This document shows positions 56,255-64,000 of a DNA stretch of 64,000 nucleotides, in pieces; the stretch's first letter is position 1; every line of letters begins with the position of its first letter. Source of the DNA: Ktedonobacter robiniae (lineage in GTDB: Bacteria; Chloroflexota; Ktedonobacteria; Ktedonobacterales; Ktedonobacteraceae); NCBI RefSeq assembly GCF_016587375.1, contig NZ_BNJG01000003.1, positions 1,054,001-1,118,000 on the forward strand, in the 5' to 3' direction. The notes below the pieces were generated by a model that saw nothing but the letters and a program-made list of their open reading frames with translations, was not told where the DNA came from and made no database searches. A program made the translations under genes and the position numbers.

Positions 56255-56575
56255 ATGAACGAATACATTCTCGTCCACACATCAATAGATTCTGAACAGG
56301 CAGCCCACCAGCTCGCCGACACCATTGTTTCGCAGCGCCTGGCCGCCTGTGGATGGGTATTGGGGCCCATCACTAGCTCCTACTGGTGGCAGGGCAAACA
56401 TGAACATGCGCAAGAGTGGATGGTACAATTTAAAACCCGTCAAGCACTCTATGGTGAATTGGAGCAGGCCATCCGCAAGATACACAGCTATGATACCCCT
56501 GAAATTGTAGCAACAGCTATTCAAGCAGGCAGTCCAGCATTCCTGGCATGGATTGACCAAGAAACAACCAAATAG
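56255..56575 (+). CDS. cutA: CutA1-like divalent-cation tolerance protein
   Basis: 106 residues from ATG 56255 (GAGG upstream). VHTSIDSEQAAHQLADTIVS, RLAACGWVLGPITSSYWWQG and YDTPEIVATAI match CutA1, a small trimeric protein. Tyr/Trp at the usual YxWxG site read SSYWWQGKHE. The role in metal tolerance is disputed even in E. coli. Confidence 0.85.
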   Translation: MNEYILVHTSIDSEQAAHQLADTIVSQRLAACGWVLGPITSSYWWQGKHEHAQEWMVQFKTRQALYGELEQAIRKIHSYDTPEIVATAIQAGSPAFLAWIDQETTK

Positions 56576-56830
56576 GGGCATCGTTTCAACGAACAGCAAG
56601 GACAGAAGAGCACCAAGTGCATGCAAGCAAATATTCCCATCTTTCATACACTACTGGTGCTCAGAAGCAACCTGCCAAGTGTGGCCTACTCATGCTTTTC
56701 CCTATTGGTTTTGCTCTTATTTTATCATAACCTCTCTGTCTTCTCAGAGAATGTTGATATAGCATGAAAAACACAAGATTTTCACTTATATTAAGAAAGA
56801 AAAAGGCGAGAGAAAAGCAGGAAGAGAACT

Positions 56831-57298
56831 ATGTCCTTTATTGCCTTACGGAAAGATACTGGAGAGCGTGTCGATATTACGCGCTATCCCCCAAAAAAAG
56901 AAGCACTAAAACACGTTGAATTGCTCTGCCAGGAATGCGCAGGAATTCTTCGTGTTAGAGAAGGTGATGTGAGAGTAGCTCACTTTGCACACCTGCCCGG
57001 AGCGCATTGTGAGGCTGCTGGAGAGAGTCAGGAACACAAAAATGGGAAAATATATCTACGAGATCACTTAATAAACATCTTTCCAGAGTATGCTGGAGCC
57101 GTGTTCGATTTTGAGTACCGTGTTCCAGAAGTTGACCGTATTATTGATCTTTTGGTCACGCTCCCAGATGGGAGAAGGATTGCCCATGAAGTTCAATTAG
57201 CTTCTATCACAACGAAAACATTACAACAAAGGACTGATGATTACGCCGAGGCTGGAATTGCGACGGTGTGGTGGCTGGGGGAAGTGCTCATACGATGA
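56831..57298 (+). CDS. CoiA-like nuclease domain protein
   Basis: 155 residues; AGGAAGAG precedes the ATG. CoiA pattern: LLCQECAGILRVREGDVRVA, HFAHLPG, ESQEHKNGKIYLRDHL, VDRIIDLLVTLPDGRRIAHE (the DLL...HEVQ of a PD-D/ExQ-type nuclease) and YAEAGIATVWWL. CoiA is needed for DNA uptake in competent bacteria. The protein is shorter than CoiA, and the next gene starts with ATGA overlap, so the pair may be one gene split in two. Confidence 0.75.
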   Translation: MSFIALRKDTGERVDITRYPPKKEALKHVELLCQECAGILRVREGDVRVAHFAHLPGAHCEAAGESQEHKNGKIYLRDHLINIFPEYAGAVFDFEYRVPEVDRIIDLLVTLPDGRRIAHEVQLASITTKTLQQRTDDYAEAGIATVWWLGEVLIR

Positions 57299-57765
57299 CG
57301 AATGTAGAGTGGTGTCTTCGGCAATTTGAAGTGGCCTACATTCTTAAGTATAAAGAGAAGATGCCAGTAGCGACACAAGTTATGAGAAGGCCCTCGCCAA
57401 AAGTCATTCCACTTATGCAGAAGTCTGTGCGAGAAGAACAAGCGTTGTTGAAAAAGAGGGAAAGACGAGCGCCTCCTTCCCCTTTAGAGAGTCATTTTTC
57501 TGTTTGGGATCGATCAGAGAGGGTACGAACAGGTGTTACCAAGGATTTTGACGTTGCTCTCTGGATTCAGTGGCCCTCCCTTATCTGCGAATATACTGAA
57601 ATTGTTCTTGCTGAAGATGGGCAAGAGGCGATTGAAATACTGATGAGAAAGCATCATGTCATGTACGTTCGCCGTGCAGCAGTACGGGCTGTAGGCGAAG
57701 AAAAAATAGACAGATATCATTCTTTATGGTTAACATCGAGGCAGCCTGATGAAACAAGCCACTAG
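57295..57765 (+). CDS. CoiA C-terminal-like partner
   Basis: 156 residues from ATG 57295, which overlaps the preceding TGA. The start (MTNVEWCLRQFEVAYILKYK) is where the C-terminal helical part of a CoiA-like protein would follow the nuclease domain. The rest is basic and hydrophilic, without motifs. Probably functions with the nuclease as a split protein. Confidence 0.5.
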   Translation: MTNVEWCLRQFEVAYILKYKEKMPVATQVMRRPSPKVIPLMQKSVREEQALLKKRERRAPPSPLESHFSVWDRSERVRTGVTKDFDVALWIQWPSLICEYTEIVLAEDGQEAIEILMRKHHVMYVRRAAVRAVGEEKIDRYHSLWLTSRQPDETSH

Positions 57766-57895
57766 TTTTTCTTCGCGTTCTGTACAAGTGGTGTGTGCAG
57801 AGTCTCTTTCCTCAAACTATTGGCTGTCTCTGTCCAAACATATACATCTGTACGCTTCGTGGATGAGTTGATCTTCCATCAGCCATCCTTCTTTC

Positions 57896-58200
57896 TTATT
57901 CTGTTGACTGACGGACAGGTTGCCAGCGAATTATAGGGACATGTAGAGTCCCTGCTGCCCTCTTTTTCGTGGCTTCAGGACGCCGATCATAGCGAGCCGT
58001 CGTGGTTGGTGAAGCATGCCCAGCCAACTTTTGAGCCGTCGAAAGATCGACTCCATTATCAAGCAACTCTCCAATAAAATTGCGCCGAAAGTCGTGGGTC
58101 GTGAGCCGAAGAATGCCTGCTTTATCCACGCGCTCCAGGAAAATAGCATAAATTCCCTGCTCAGTGAGTCCTTGCAAAGGTGCAGATGGCTGGGCGGGCT
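57896..58200 (-). pseudogene. Tyrosine recombinase C-terminal remnant
   Basis: The frame ending at 57896 keeps LTTHDFRRNFIGELLDNGVD, KLAGHASPTTTARYDRR, i.e. the H-x2-R, His and nucleophile Tyr of a phage-type integrase, then KKRAAGTLHVPI. Upstream residues in this frame are unrelated and the catalytic first Arg box is absent. A remnant of an integrase. Confidence 0.75.
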
Positions 58201-58560
58201 CTCCATTCCTTTCCTTATAGGAAGCACCATAGGAAGCACCTTGTGGAGTACTCGTTGCTCTGACCAGGTGCCCTCCTCGTCGTATGCATACAAACAGCAG
58301 CTCCCGCTCTCCCATGCATCTGATGCGCTCTCTTCCTCCACAATTGCTGGAGATACTGCCTGCTGATTTCCTCCCGTTCTTGATCTCGCAGGTGCTGGAG
58401 GTGGTTGAGAGCGAACCCGTCGTGAATTTGCTGCGCATCTTCCTCCCAGAATTGTTGCATCACACAGAGGCTCTTGAACCTCTACGCATGCAGGTCATCA
58501 GCCAGTTCGTGAGCTTTTTCCAGAACTACTACACACGCCAGCAAGAACTGGGTTGATTGG
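58201..58560 (-). pseudogene. Decayed helical ORF fragment
   Basis: In one minus-strand frame a protein-like helical sequence (AQQIHDGFALNHLQHL, EEISRQYLQQLWRK) is broken by an in-frame TAG near 58495. Identity unknown. It joins the recombinase remnant with a frame change. Confidence 0.35.
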
Positions 58561-58602
58561 GAACCAAGTCTACCCAACCTTCCAGGCGCACATGACAATT
58601 AG

Positions 58603-58821
58603 CAGCCTGATCTGTTTTCTGCTGCGTCGTCAAATCGTGAACTTCTACTCTGGCTAACCCAAAGAGGGGTCGTGGCAATTCCCAAATTAGTCCGCAAGAA
58701 ACGAATCGTGGAAAACTTCACCATCTTCGATTTCGATCTGAGCCAGGAAGACATGGCGGCGATCAGGACGCTGGACACCAAAACCAGTAGATTCTTCGAC
58801 CACCGTCATACTTGCTGCTAA
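58603..58821 (+). pseudogene. Aldo/keto reductase C-terminal fragment
   Basis: Read from 58603 to the TAA at 58821, the frame gives LWLTQRGVVAIPKLVRKKRI, VENFTIFDFDLSQEDMAAIR and TLDTKTSRFFDHRH, the end of an aldo/keto reductase (NADPH-binding IPK and R-x-x-EN motifs). No start and the barrel is missing. Confidence 0.75.
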
Positions 58822-59681
58822 TCAGCTCCCAGTTGATGGGCCGCGTCAGAATGGGTTGCAGGTTCTCTTACTCAGCCGGACTGCCCGTTTCTGGCCGATA
58901 GAGCTTCTGAGAGGCAATGTTCTTAAGGCGCGGCAGCAAGCGGAAGTCAAGGAGATGGCAGACAGCAAAAGCAGTGACTACCATGTAGCCATGTGAATAC
59001 TATTGAAGGAGTTGTGACTTTTGTCCTTAACTTCTTCGGAGGCAAGTATCCCACCATTTCACTAACGAGAGAATAGCGACGATGAGCGAATCATCATGGT
59101 TCCAGCAAACACTTTTATGGAGTATCTGCCTGTTGGCTGTTTTGGCCCCAGTTCCATCGAACTGACACCCTCACCGTTATGGATTTTGACTGGAAAGCGA
59201 TTCCAGATGAGCATCTCGGCACCTACTTCCAGGTAACAAAGCCTGTGAGCAGACCAATGTGGAAATATACTTCCCATGATGCTATTCATTGCCAAGCTGT
59301 AATCATGGAGGCAGTCAGGTCACGCTAGAGACTCATATGAGAGACACAACAAGCATGGAAAAAGAAACGATGGTCTCAGGTCTCTCAGCCCTCTGTAACA
59401 CCGACGTCTGAAGTGAGGCCGATCAGGCTGGGAGGATGCAACTTGTTCCCTCGGTTGTTTTATGCTACAGTAGTATCGGTTTACACATTGGGTTTATACG
59501 GTAATCGATTTGCTTTGATAGAAAAGAAGAGAATAATGTCAATAACGAGACTCAGTACTTAAAATACTTTAAGTACGCAAGTTTATATGGTACGATATAG
59601 CATCAGAAATAAATCTTTATATGATTTTCGGGGGGGGAATAGCACGAAAGGCAAAATTATAGCAATCTTGATTTAAGATGA
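58822..59681. other. 860-bp region without a recognisable gene
   Basis: No convincing gene on either strand; short frames are interrupted. A run of eight G lies near 59630. Likely eroded sequence continuing the remnants to its left, together with the promoter-free 3' flank of the phosphotransferase. Confidence 0.4.
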
Positions 59682-60692
59682 TTACCACAACATTTTTGCC
59701 AGTTTCGCCCACCTTACCATAAATGGCTGCGAATCACTCATGCTCAAAAACTGTCGAAGGCTCTGGTTGTTATCGAGATAATACGAGCGCCATCCCCAAA
59801 GGTTATTGGCTTGTACCCACCCATAAATGGTAGCTGTGAGATGAAGTTCTTCCATAGGAAGCGGAAACACTTGCTGATAGGCATTGAGGAAGCGCTGACA
59901 TCGAGAAGGATCAAGGGCAAAAACGTAGTGCAAGGTGCGAAGCAGTTCCCAAGCTCGTGGACCCGAACACGCTTGATCCCAATCAATGAGAGCACTGACC
60001 CTTCCGTGCGAAAAGAAAAGATTGGTTTCTTGGAAATCACCATGGAGCGACTGCCACGGTAAAGCATTCAACGCAGAGACATCCACATCCTTGGCCGTAA
60101 GAAGATACTGTTTCCGCTCTCGAAGCGCACCAAGCACCTGTTGATCAAGGTCATCAAGGACTTTTCTGATAGAAATGGCTGTTTCAAGCGCTTCAATTTT
60201 TGCGAGTGTCTGTTCACGATTCACAACGAGAGATAGTGGTCGAGGAGTGGGCAAATAATATGAAGAAAGGGCCAGGTGAACCTCTGCGAGTGAACGTCCC
60301 ATCGCCGAAATAATCTCACCCACATCAGACTGATTTGAATTGAGCAGAGCACGTGAAAATTGCTCCCCTTGGGCAAATGGATACAACGCATAGAAATGTC
60401 CATCTCGCTCAAGAAATGTCTCGTGATTTGATGAGAAAGGCAAAGGAGCAATAGCAGGAAGATGATGAGACTGTACATAGCGAGCGATAGCATGTTCATT
60501 GACAATACGAAATCGTTTCTCTGGAGGATAGCTGTAGATTCGTAGAACGTATTTTGCTTCCCTAGTTATCAGAAGAAATACGTTATGAATGGTGCCACTC
60601 AGTGGCTTTTGCACCGAAACTAGAGGCGGAATATTCCATATCGCACAGATCTCATCATGATTGAGCCCCATAAACTCATTTTCAAAAAGCAT
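59682..60692 (-). CDS. Aminoglycoside-phosphotransferase-family enzyme
   Basis: 336 residues from ATG 60692 (AGAGGAAAAG upstream). SGTIHNVFLLITREAKYVLR and YARYVQSHHLP-like N-lobe; catalytic loop SLHGDFQETNLFFSHGRVSA with LIDWDQACSGPRAWELLRTL (HGD...N and IDWD metal site). These kinases phosphorylate small molecules such as homoserine, choline or antibiotics. The target is unknown. A truncated paralogue lies at 37741-38037. Confidence 0.85.
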   Translation of the reverse strand: MLFENEFMGLNHDEICAIWNIPPLVSVQKPLSGTIHNVFLLITREAKYVLRIYSYPPEKRFRIVNEHAIARYVQSHHLPAIAPLPFSSNHETFLERDGHFYALYPFAQGEQFSRALLNSNQSDVGEIISAMGRSLAEVHLALSSYYLPTPRPLSLVVNREQTLAKIEALETAISIRKVLDDLDQQVLGALRERKQYLLTAKDVDVSALNALPWQSLHGDFQETNLFFSHGRVSALIDWDQACSGPRAWELLRTLHYVFALDPSRCQRFLNAYQQVFPLPMEELHLTATIYGWVQANNLWGWRSYYLDNNQSLRQFLSMSDSQPFMVRWAKLAKMLW

Positions 60693-60787
60693 CTTTTCCT
60701 CTGTTTTCCTCAAGAAAACACAATGGCATCAGGATTTTCAGCCTGTAAGAACACTATACTTCAAACATAGGAACACGTATTATGGTG

Positions 60788-61684
60788 TCAATTCGGCTTA
60801 TTCACCCGTATTTTTATGTAGGCTCTATCATCATAGGACACATTTCCAGCTGCAACGCCTTTTGTAGAGAGGTATGTGCGAAAGAGGAGAGGATCTTCAG
60901 CCAGCAAGTCTTGCAACGCTTGCTCAGAAGATGCTACAGTCTCTTTCAAGACAGGGTAGCCATCTGAAGCCAGAATAATCGTTGTCGTCTCTTCGGGCAA
61001 AGAAAGAACACGGATGCCTTCATCTGGGACATGAAAGCCATCAAGGACGGGAAACCAGTACTGGCCTGCTGAAGGGTTGTTCTGGAAGATCATTTGCCGT
61101 TCTAGAAGCGGAAGGATAAACACTCGCCCAGTATCCTCCTGACGCAGTTGGTCAAGAGATTTTCCCTGAGCAATCTCTGCCTCTAAAAATAATGAGCGAG
61201 CCAGAGATGTGATACGGTCTACCTCTTTGGGATTGACAATGTGTTCCTGATTGAGCAGACACTGACAATCGCCAACCAACCACACCTCTCTGCGAAAAAA
61301 GCTCACAGCGATGAAGGATGCGACCGCACGTTGCACTGGATCAGCTTGCATGACATCAACAACCGTATGCTGCTCATATAACTGCTGGAGTGCCATCGTC
61401 AATTGATCTACTGCCTGACGCGCAGTTACCTCAGGTGGAAGCGAATCAAAAGCATCTCGTATGACTGTTGCACCAATACGACCCCCTGTGTGACCATCCC
61501 ACCTTCTCGACGTTTTCGAGGTCGCTCCATCAACAACTGCAACAAAATGAGGGCCAACGTAAACAAGGTCTTCACACTCCTGCTCGATCCCCGTCTTGGC
61601 CGCGACAAACTGTTCTTCAACGGTGTATGAGTGAGCAATAGGGTCTGTGGCTTGTTGAAATGAGGAGTACTCTTCCTCTACCAT
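60788..61684 (-). CDS. PP2C-like phosphatase, divergent
   Basis: 298 residues from ATG 61684, overlapping the upstream gene's stop by 7 bases. VVDGATSKTSRRWDGHTGGR, VWLVGDCQCLLN, IILASDGYP and SYDDRAYIKI are weak PP2C signatures (Asp sites kept, glycine motif changed). It may be a phosphatase or a binding-only relative. It follows the methyltransferase as an operon. Confidence 0.65.
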   Translation of the reverse strand: MVEEEYSSFQQATDPIAHSYTVEEQFVAAKTGIEQECEDLVYVGPHFVAVVDGATSKTSRRWDGHTGGRIGATVIRDAFDSLPPEVTARQAVDQLTMALQQLYEQHTVVDVMQADPVQRAVASFIAVSFFRREVWLVGDCQCLLNQEHIVNPKEVDRITSLARSLFLEAEIAQGKSLDQLRQEDTGRVFILPLLERQMIFQNNPSAGQYWFPVLDGFHVPDEGIRVLSLPEETTTIILASDGYPVLKETVASSEQALQDLLAEDPLLFRTYLSTKGVAAGNVSYDDRAYIKIRVNKPN

Positions 61685-62310
61685 AAACAATTACTTCCTC
61701 GTGTGGCATTACTATCAGAATCCGCCGAATCTCCCGCTTCGCGCTGCGCGATAATAGAAAAGACATGCCAGTGTTTGGGCGTACCATCAGCAATCGTCCC
61801 GTCTCTCTCATCTTCTCGAAAAACATGCACATCAAGGTCTTGGAGGAAGGCTTTCGCCTGCTGCTGGGTGAGAAAAGTGAAGGGGGTATCGGGAGTATTC
61901 CATTCGTCCTTCACGCCAAAAAAGTGACCGGTAAAAACGCCGCCAGGTCGCAGTGCTTCGCGAAGGCGGGCAAAGACTTCGCCAAAGATCGCTGGTTGCT
62001 GGAAAGGAAGCGACCACTGTGCTGTTATCAGGTCATACATCGAAGGCTGAAACGCAAAGTGTTCAAACGTCGAATGGACCCAATGAGCCTGCTCTGGCAA
62101 AAGTGCGGCAAAATACGGGTAGGCAGCTTCATTTTTATCAACGGCAGTGACATAAAAGCCACGTTCCACCAGAAACGTTGTGTCTCGTCCAGCACCACAG
62201 CCAAGATCCAGGGCTTGTTTTCCGGGTGGAAGCAGTGCAATAGCTTGCCTGAGAAGCGGTGAAGGTGCATCATCTTTGGTGCGCTCATAAAAAGAGTTGA
62301 TGGGAGACAT
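61678..62310 (-). CDS. Class I SAM-dependent methyltransferase
   Basis: 210 residues; GGAGGATAAG precedes the ATG. ALDLGCGAGRDTTFLVERGF, VTAVDKNEAA, YDLITAQWSLPF and ALRPGGVFTGHFFG fit the small TehB/thiopurine-type methyltransferases. The substrate is unknown. The GNAT gene lies 3 bases upstream. Confidence 0.85.
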   Translation of the reverse strand: MSPINSFYERTKDDAPSPLLRQAIALLPPGKQALDLGCGAGRDTTFLVERGFYVTAVDKNEAAYPYFAALLPEQAHWVHSTFEHFAFQPSMYDLITAQWSLPFQQPAIFGEVFARLREALRPGGVFTGHFFGVKDEWNTPDTPFTFLTQQQAKAFLQDLDVHVFREDERDGTIADGTPKHWHVFSIIAQREAGDSADSDSNATRGSNCLW

Positions 62311-62313
62311 CTC

Positions 62314-62883
62314 TTATCCTCCACCCAGATCATCTACCCTAGCTTTCTCCAAACGAAAGAGCAATACTTCATGATCTGCTCCTTTGGAGAAATAATACTC
62401 TGGAACAAGCCCCTCGCAACACATTCCGACCTTGGTCAGTACACGCACAGAAGCCTGGTTTTCTTTCCAGCAGCGTGCCTCTACACACAATGACGGTGTC
62501 TGCTCAAAGCAGTAGGAAAGCACAGTTTGTAGTGCCTCCGTCATATATCCCTTTCCCCAGGTATTTCTGGATAACATATACGTGATCTGTGCACGCTGAG
62601 TCTCATTTCCTAGATGTTTGAGAAAAATGCGCCCAATGAGCCGGTACTGATCAAGCTGCTCGATGCCCCAACAAATCAGTTGCCCCTGGCACTGCTTGCG
62701 CAAAAGGGCTCGGACATAGGCTTGACAAGCGGCAAGGGTAGAAAAAGGCGTCAGGTTGAAGTAACGCAATGTTTCGGGATCAGCCATGATTTCGTAGAGC
62801 GTTGGTGCATCCTCTACCACAAGAGGCCGCAGGTGAAGCCGCGCTGTCGTGAAAGAAACTGGCTGAGGAAGCCTCTTATACAT
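62314..62883 (-). CDS. RimJ/RimL-like N-acetyltransferase
   Basis: 189 residues. TTARLHLRPLVVEDAPTLYE, ITYMLSRNTWGKGYMTEALQ and ARCWKENQASVRVLTKVGMC are the RimJ/RimL GNAT pattern with acetyl-CoA loop GKGYM. First gene of the run with the methyltransferase and PP2C-like gene. Acceptor unknown. Confidence 0.85.
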   Translation of the reverse strand: MYKRLPQPVSFTTARLHLRPLVVEDAPTLYEIMADPETLRYFNLTPFSTLAACQAYVRALLRKQCQGQLICWGIEQLDQYRLIGRIFLKHLGNETQRAQITYMLSRNTWGKGYMTEALQTVLSYCFEQTPSLCVEARCWKENQASVRVLTKVGMCCEGLVPEYYFSKGADHEVLLFRLEKARVDDLGGG

Positions 62884-62951
62884 CGCTATGACATCCTTTC
62901 AAACAATGGTATGTATTTACGACCGGGCGTTTATCTATCACGATACTTCTG

Positions 62952-63970
62952 CTAGCTTCGGTCAAAAAACTCTTCTCTCGAGGTGGGATCTGGTTTGTGT
63001 TCAAGGCAAATGGCTGTCAGATAGGGATCAGCCTGAGCAACCAATTGATTGGCTTCCCAGGCTAGTAGACGATAATTGATGTGACCACCTGGCCGGATGC
63101 GTTGGTTTGTCATGTAAAGGACTTGCTTGGGATCACCATGGAGCCACAAATCCATGTGATGGGCTAGTGGGAACAAATTCAGCATAAAATCATATGAGAG
63201 TGTATCTTGATACGTTTGCCATATCCGTTCGAGAAAATTGCGAAGTGCCTGGTAATACTGAAGCAGGTCTTGCTCAAAGGCATCTCTTTGAGGTGCGAAG
63301 GCAGCAATCTCTGTGAGGTAGAGGGGCAAACCAAATCCCTTCGCGAGGAGGTCATCGACGGTCTGCTTTGTCATTGGCCCAAAAAGGAGAGGCAGAGGGA
63401 GAAAACGCCCCCAGGCACGGTGCCGATTAAAATCCCGCACCTCCCCAGGCAGCATCGCAGCGCAAGCGTCAGGCGTGTGGTACGCGCGAAGCTAGGCAGT
63501 TCCTGGTAGTGAGAATGTCGTGAGAAGAGCAGCGAACTTAGCGCATGCTTTTTCTCCAAAGGTTGCATGTGAATCCACTGGAGGAGTTGCTCCTGCTCCA
63601 GGCTCGGCCAGAGCAAGAGCAGATACTGCGCGAGCAAACGTTCTCCTTCAGTTGCGTCTGGATGAAGAAGGCGAACGTATTGTGCTTTCAACATGGGATC
63701 TTCTGTGATGACAGAAACTTCTTTGAAGAGATCGGTCTGTGTCTCAATATACTGCTTTAACGCCCGAAGATTCTGGTTGATAAGATCAAGAGGCTGAGTA
63801 TGACGAAGAAGGCTAGGAGCCTCAGCTTTGTAAAAATGAGCCTCAATGTCCTTTGGAGGAGCAAGCAAGGTTTCTATCTGAAGCCCGATGCGACGATAGA
63901 GACGTCGCGGCGATGCTTTCAGCAGCGCAATGAGCCGTGACCAATCCCGTGCCGAAGACTCAAACGACAT
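62952..63970 (-). pseudogene. ThyX-like (FAD-dependent thymidylate synthase family) gene with a frameshift
   Basis: The first frame (from ATG 63970, possibly longer outside the window) runs through LPSFARTTRLTLALR and the frame 62952-63455 continues with MLPGEVRDFNRHRAWGR, HHMDLWLHGDPKQVLYMTNQ and RIRPGGHINYRLLAWEANQL. These fit ThyX-family proteins (RHR-like and GGH motifs). The frames meet near 63450, one base short, so a one-base deletion or a sequencing error breaks the gene. Family call is moderate; it may be a ThyX-related protein without synthase activity. Confidence 0.55.
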
Positions 63971-64000
63971 CCCGCTCCCTTGCCCAAGCAGTAAAAACGA

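Noticed and set aside
58284..58556. Plus-strand 90-codon ORF with hydrophobic repeats
   Set aside because: Antisense to a more protein-like broken frame; no ribosome site.

Overview
The window looks like chromosomal DNA of a soil bacterium of the Chloroflexota, most like Ktedonobacteria. This is inference from the gene mix: BTAD-type regulators, PP2C phosphatases, many GNATs and methyltransferases, KGG-repeat stress protein, Chloroflexi-style conjugation ATPases. No rRNA or tRNA genes were seen, so the placement is unproven. GC is moderate, Shine-Dalgarno motifs are clear, and GTG/TTG starts occur.

Layout. 1-7.4 kb: a plus-strand run with a VirB4-type ATPase (5' end outside the window), a VirD4/HerA-type ATPase, a replication-relaxation-type protein, an XRE regulator and a methyltransferase, probably part of an integrated conjugative element. 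7.6-18.4 kb: minus-strand housekeeping and regulatory genes (RmuC, a response regulator without its phosphorylation Asp, a KGG protein, a pseudokinase, two APC permeases with a GNAT between them, a CheY-like protein, a methyltransferase). 18.5-27.6 kb: a BTAD regulator, a flavoprotein, a GNAT, then two unusual two-gene cassettes. The first encodes proteins of unknown function and lies between two very long perfect palindromes sharing a 24-bp core. The second encodes two HEPN-like proteins and lies between copies of a 16-bp palindromic repeat. A decayed BTAD regulator follows.

27.9-35.3 kb: the most interesting part, a putative RiPP locus. It has a 72-residue peptide with five Cys, a group 4 glycosyltransferase gene cut by an insertion sequence, whose second half is fused to a MNIO-partner-like region and a PqqD-like recognition domain, a second Cys-containing small ORF, a DUF692/MNIO iron oxidase and a PP2C phosphatase. 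35.5-46 kb: two HAD phosphatases (one frameshifted), NUDIX, a kinase remnant, a dehydrogenase-like protein with a BTAD regulator, then divergently a radical SAM enzyme and a D-2-hydroxyacid dehydrogenase, and Rel. 46-57.8 kb: GNAT, HAD, DnaE, a PCMT-like methyltransferase with an S9 peptidase, a ThiO-like oxidase, CutA, a CoiA-like nuclease. 57.9-59.7 kb: gene remnants (tyrosine recombinase, aldo/keto reductase). 59.7-64 kb: a phosphotransferase, a PP2C-like protein, a methyltransferase, a GNAT and a ThyX-like gene broken by one frameshift.

Connecting thread: tandem TGGGAC hexamers with an exact 11-bp period lie upstream of all three BTAD regulator loci and also between dnaE and the PCMT-like gene. 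This is the arrangement expected of SARP/BTAD operators and suggests one regulon that could join the regulators, the radical SAM/dehydrogenase pair and the methyltransferase/peptidase pair.
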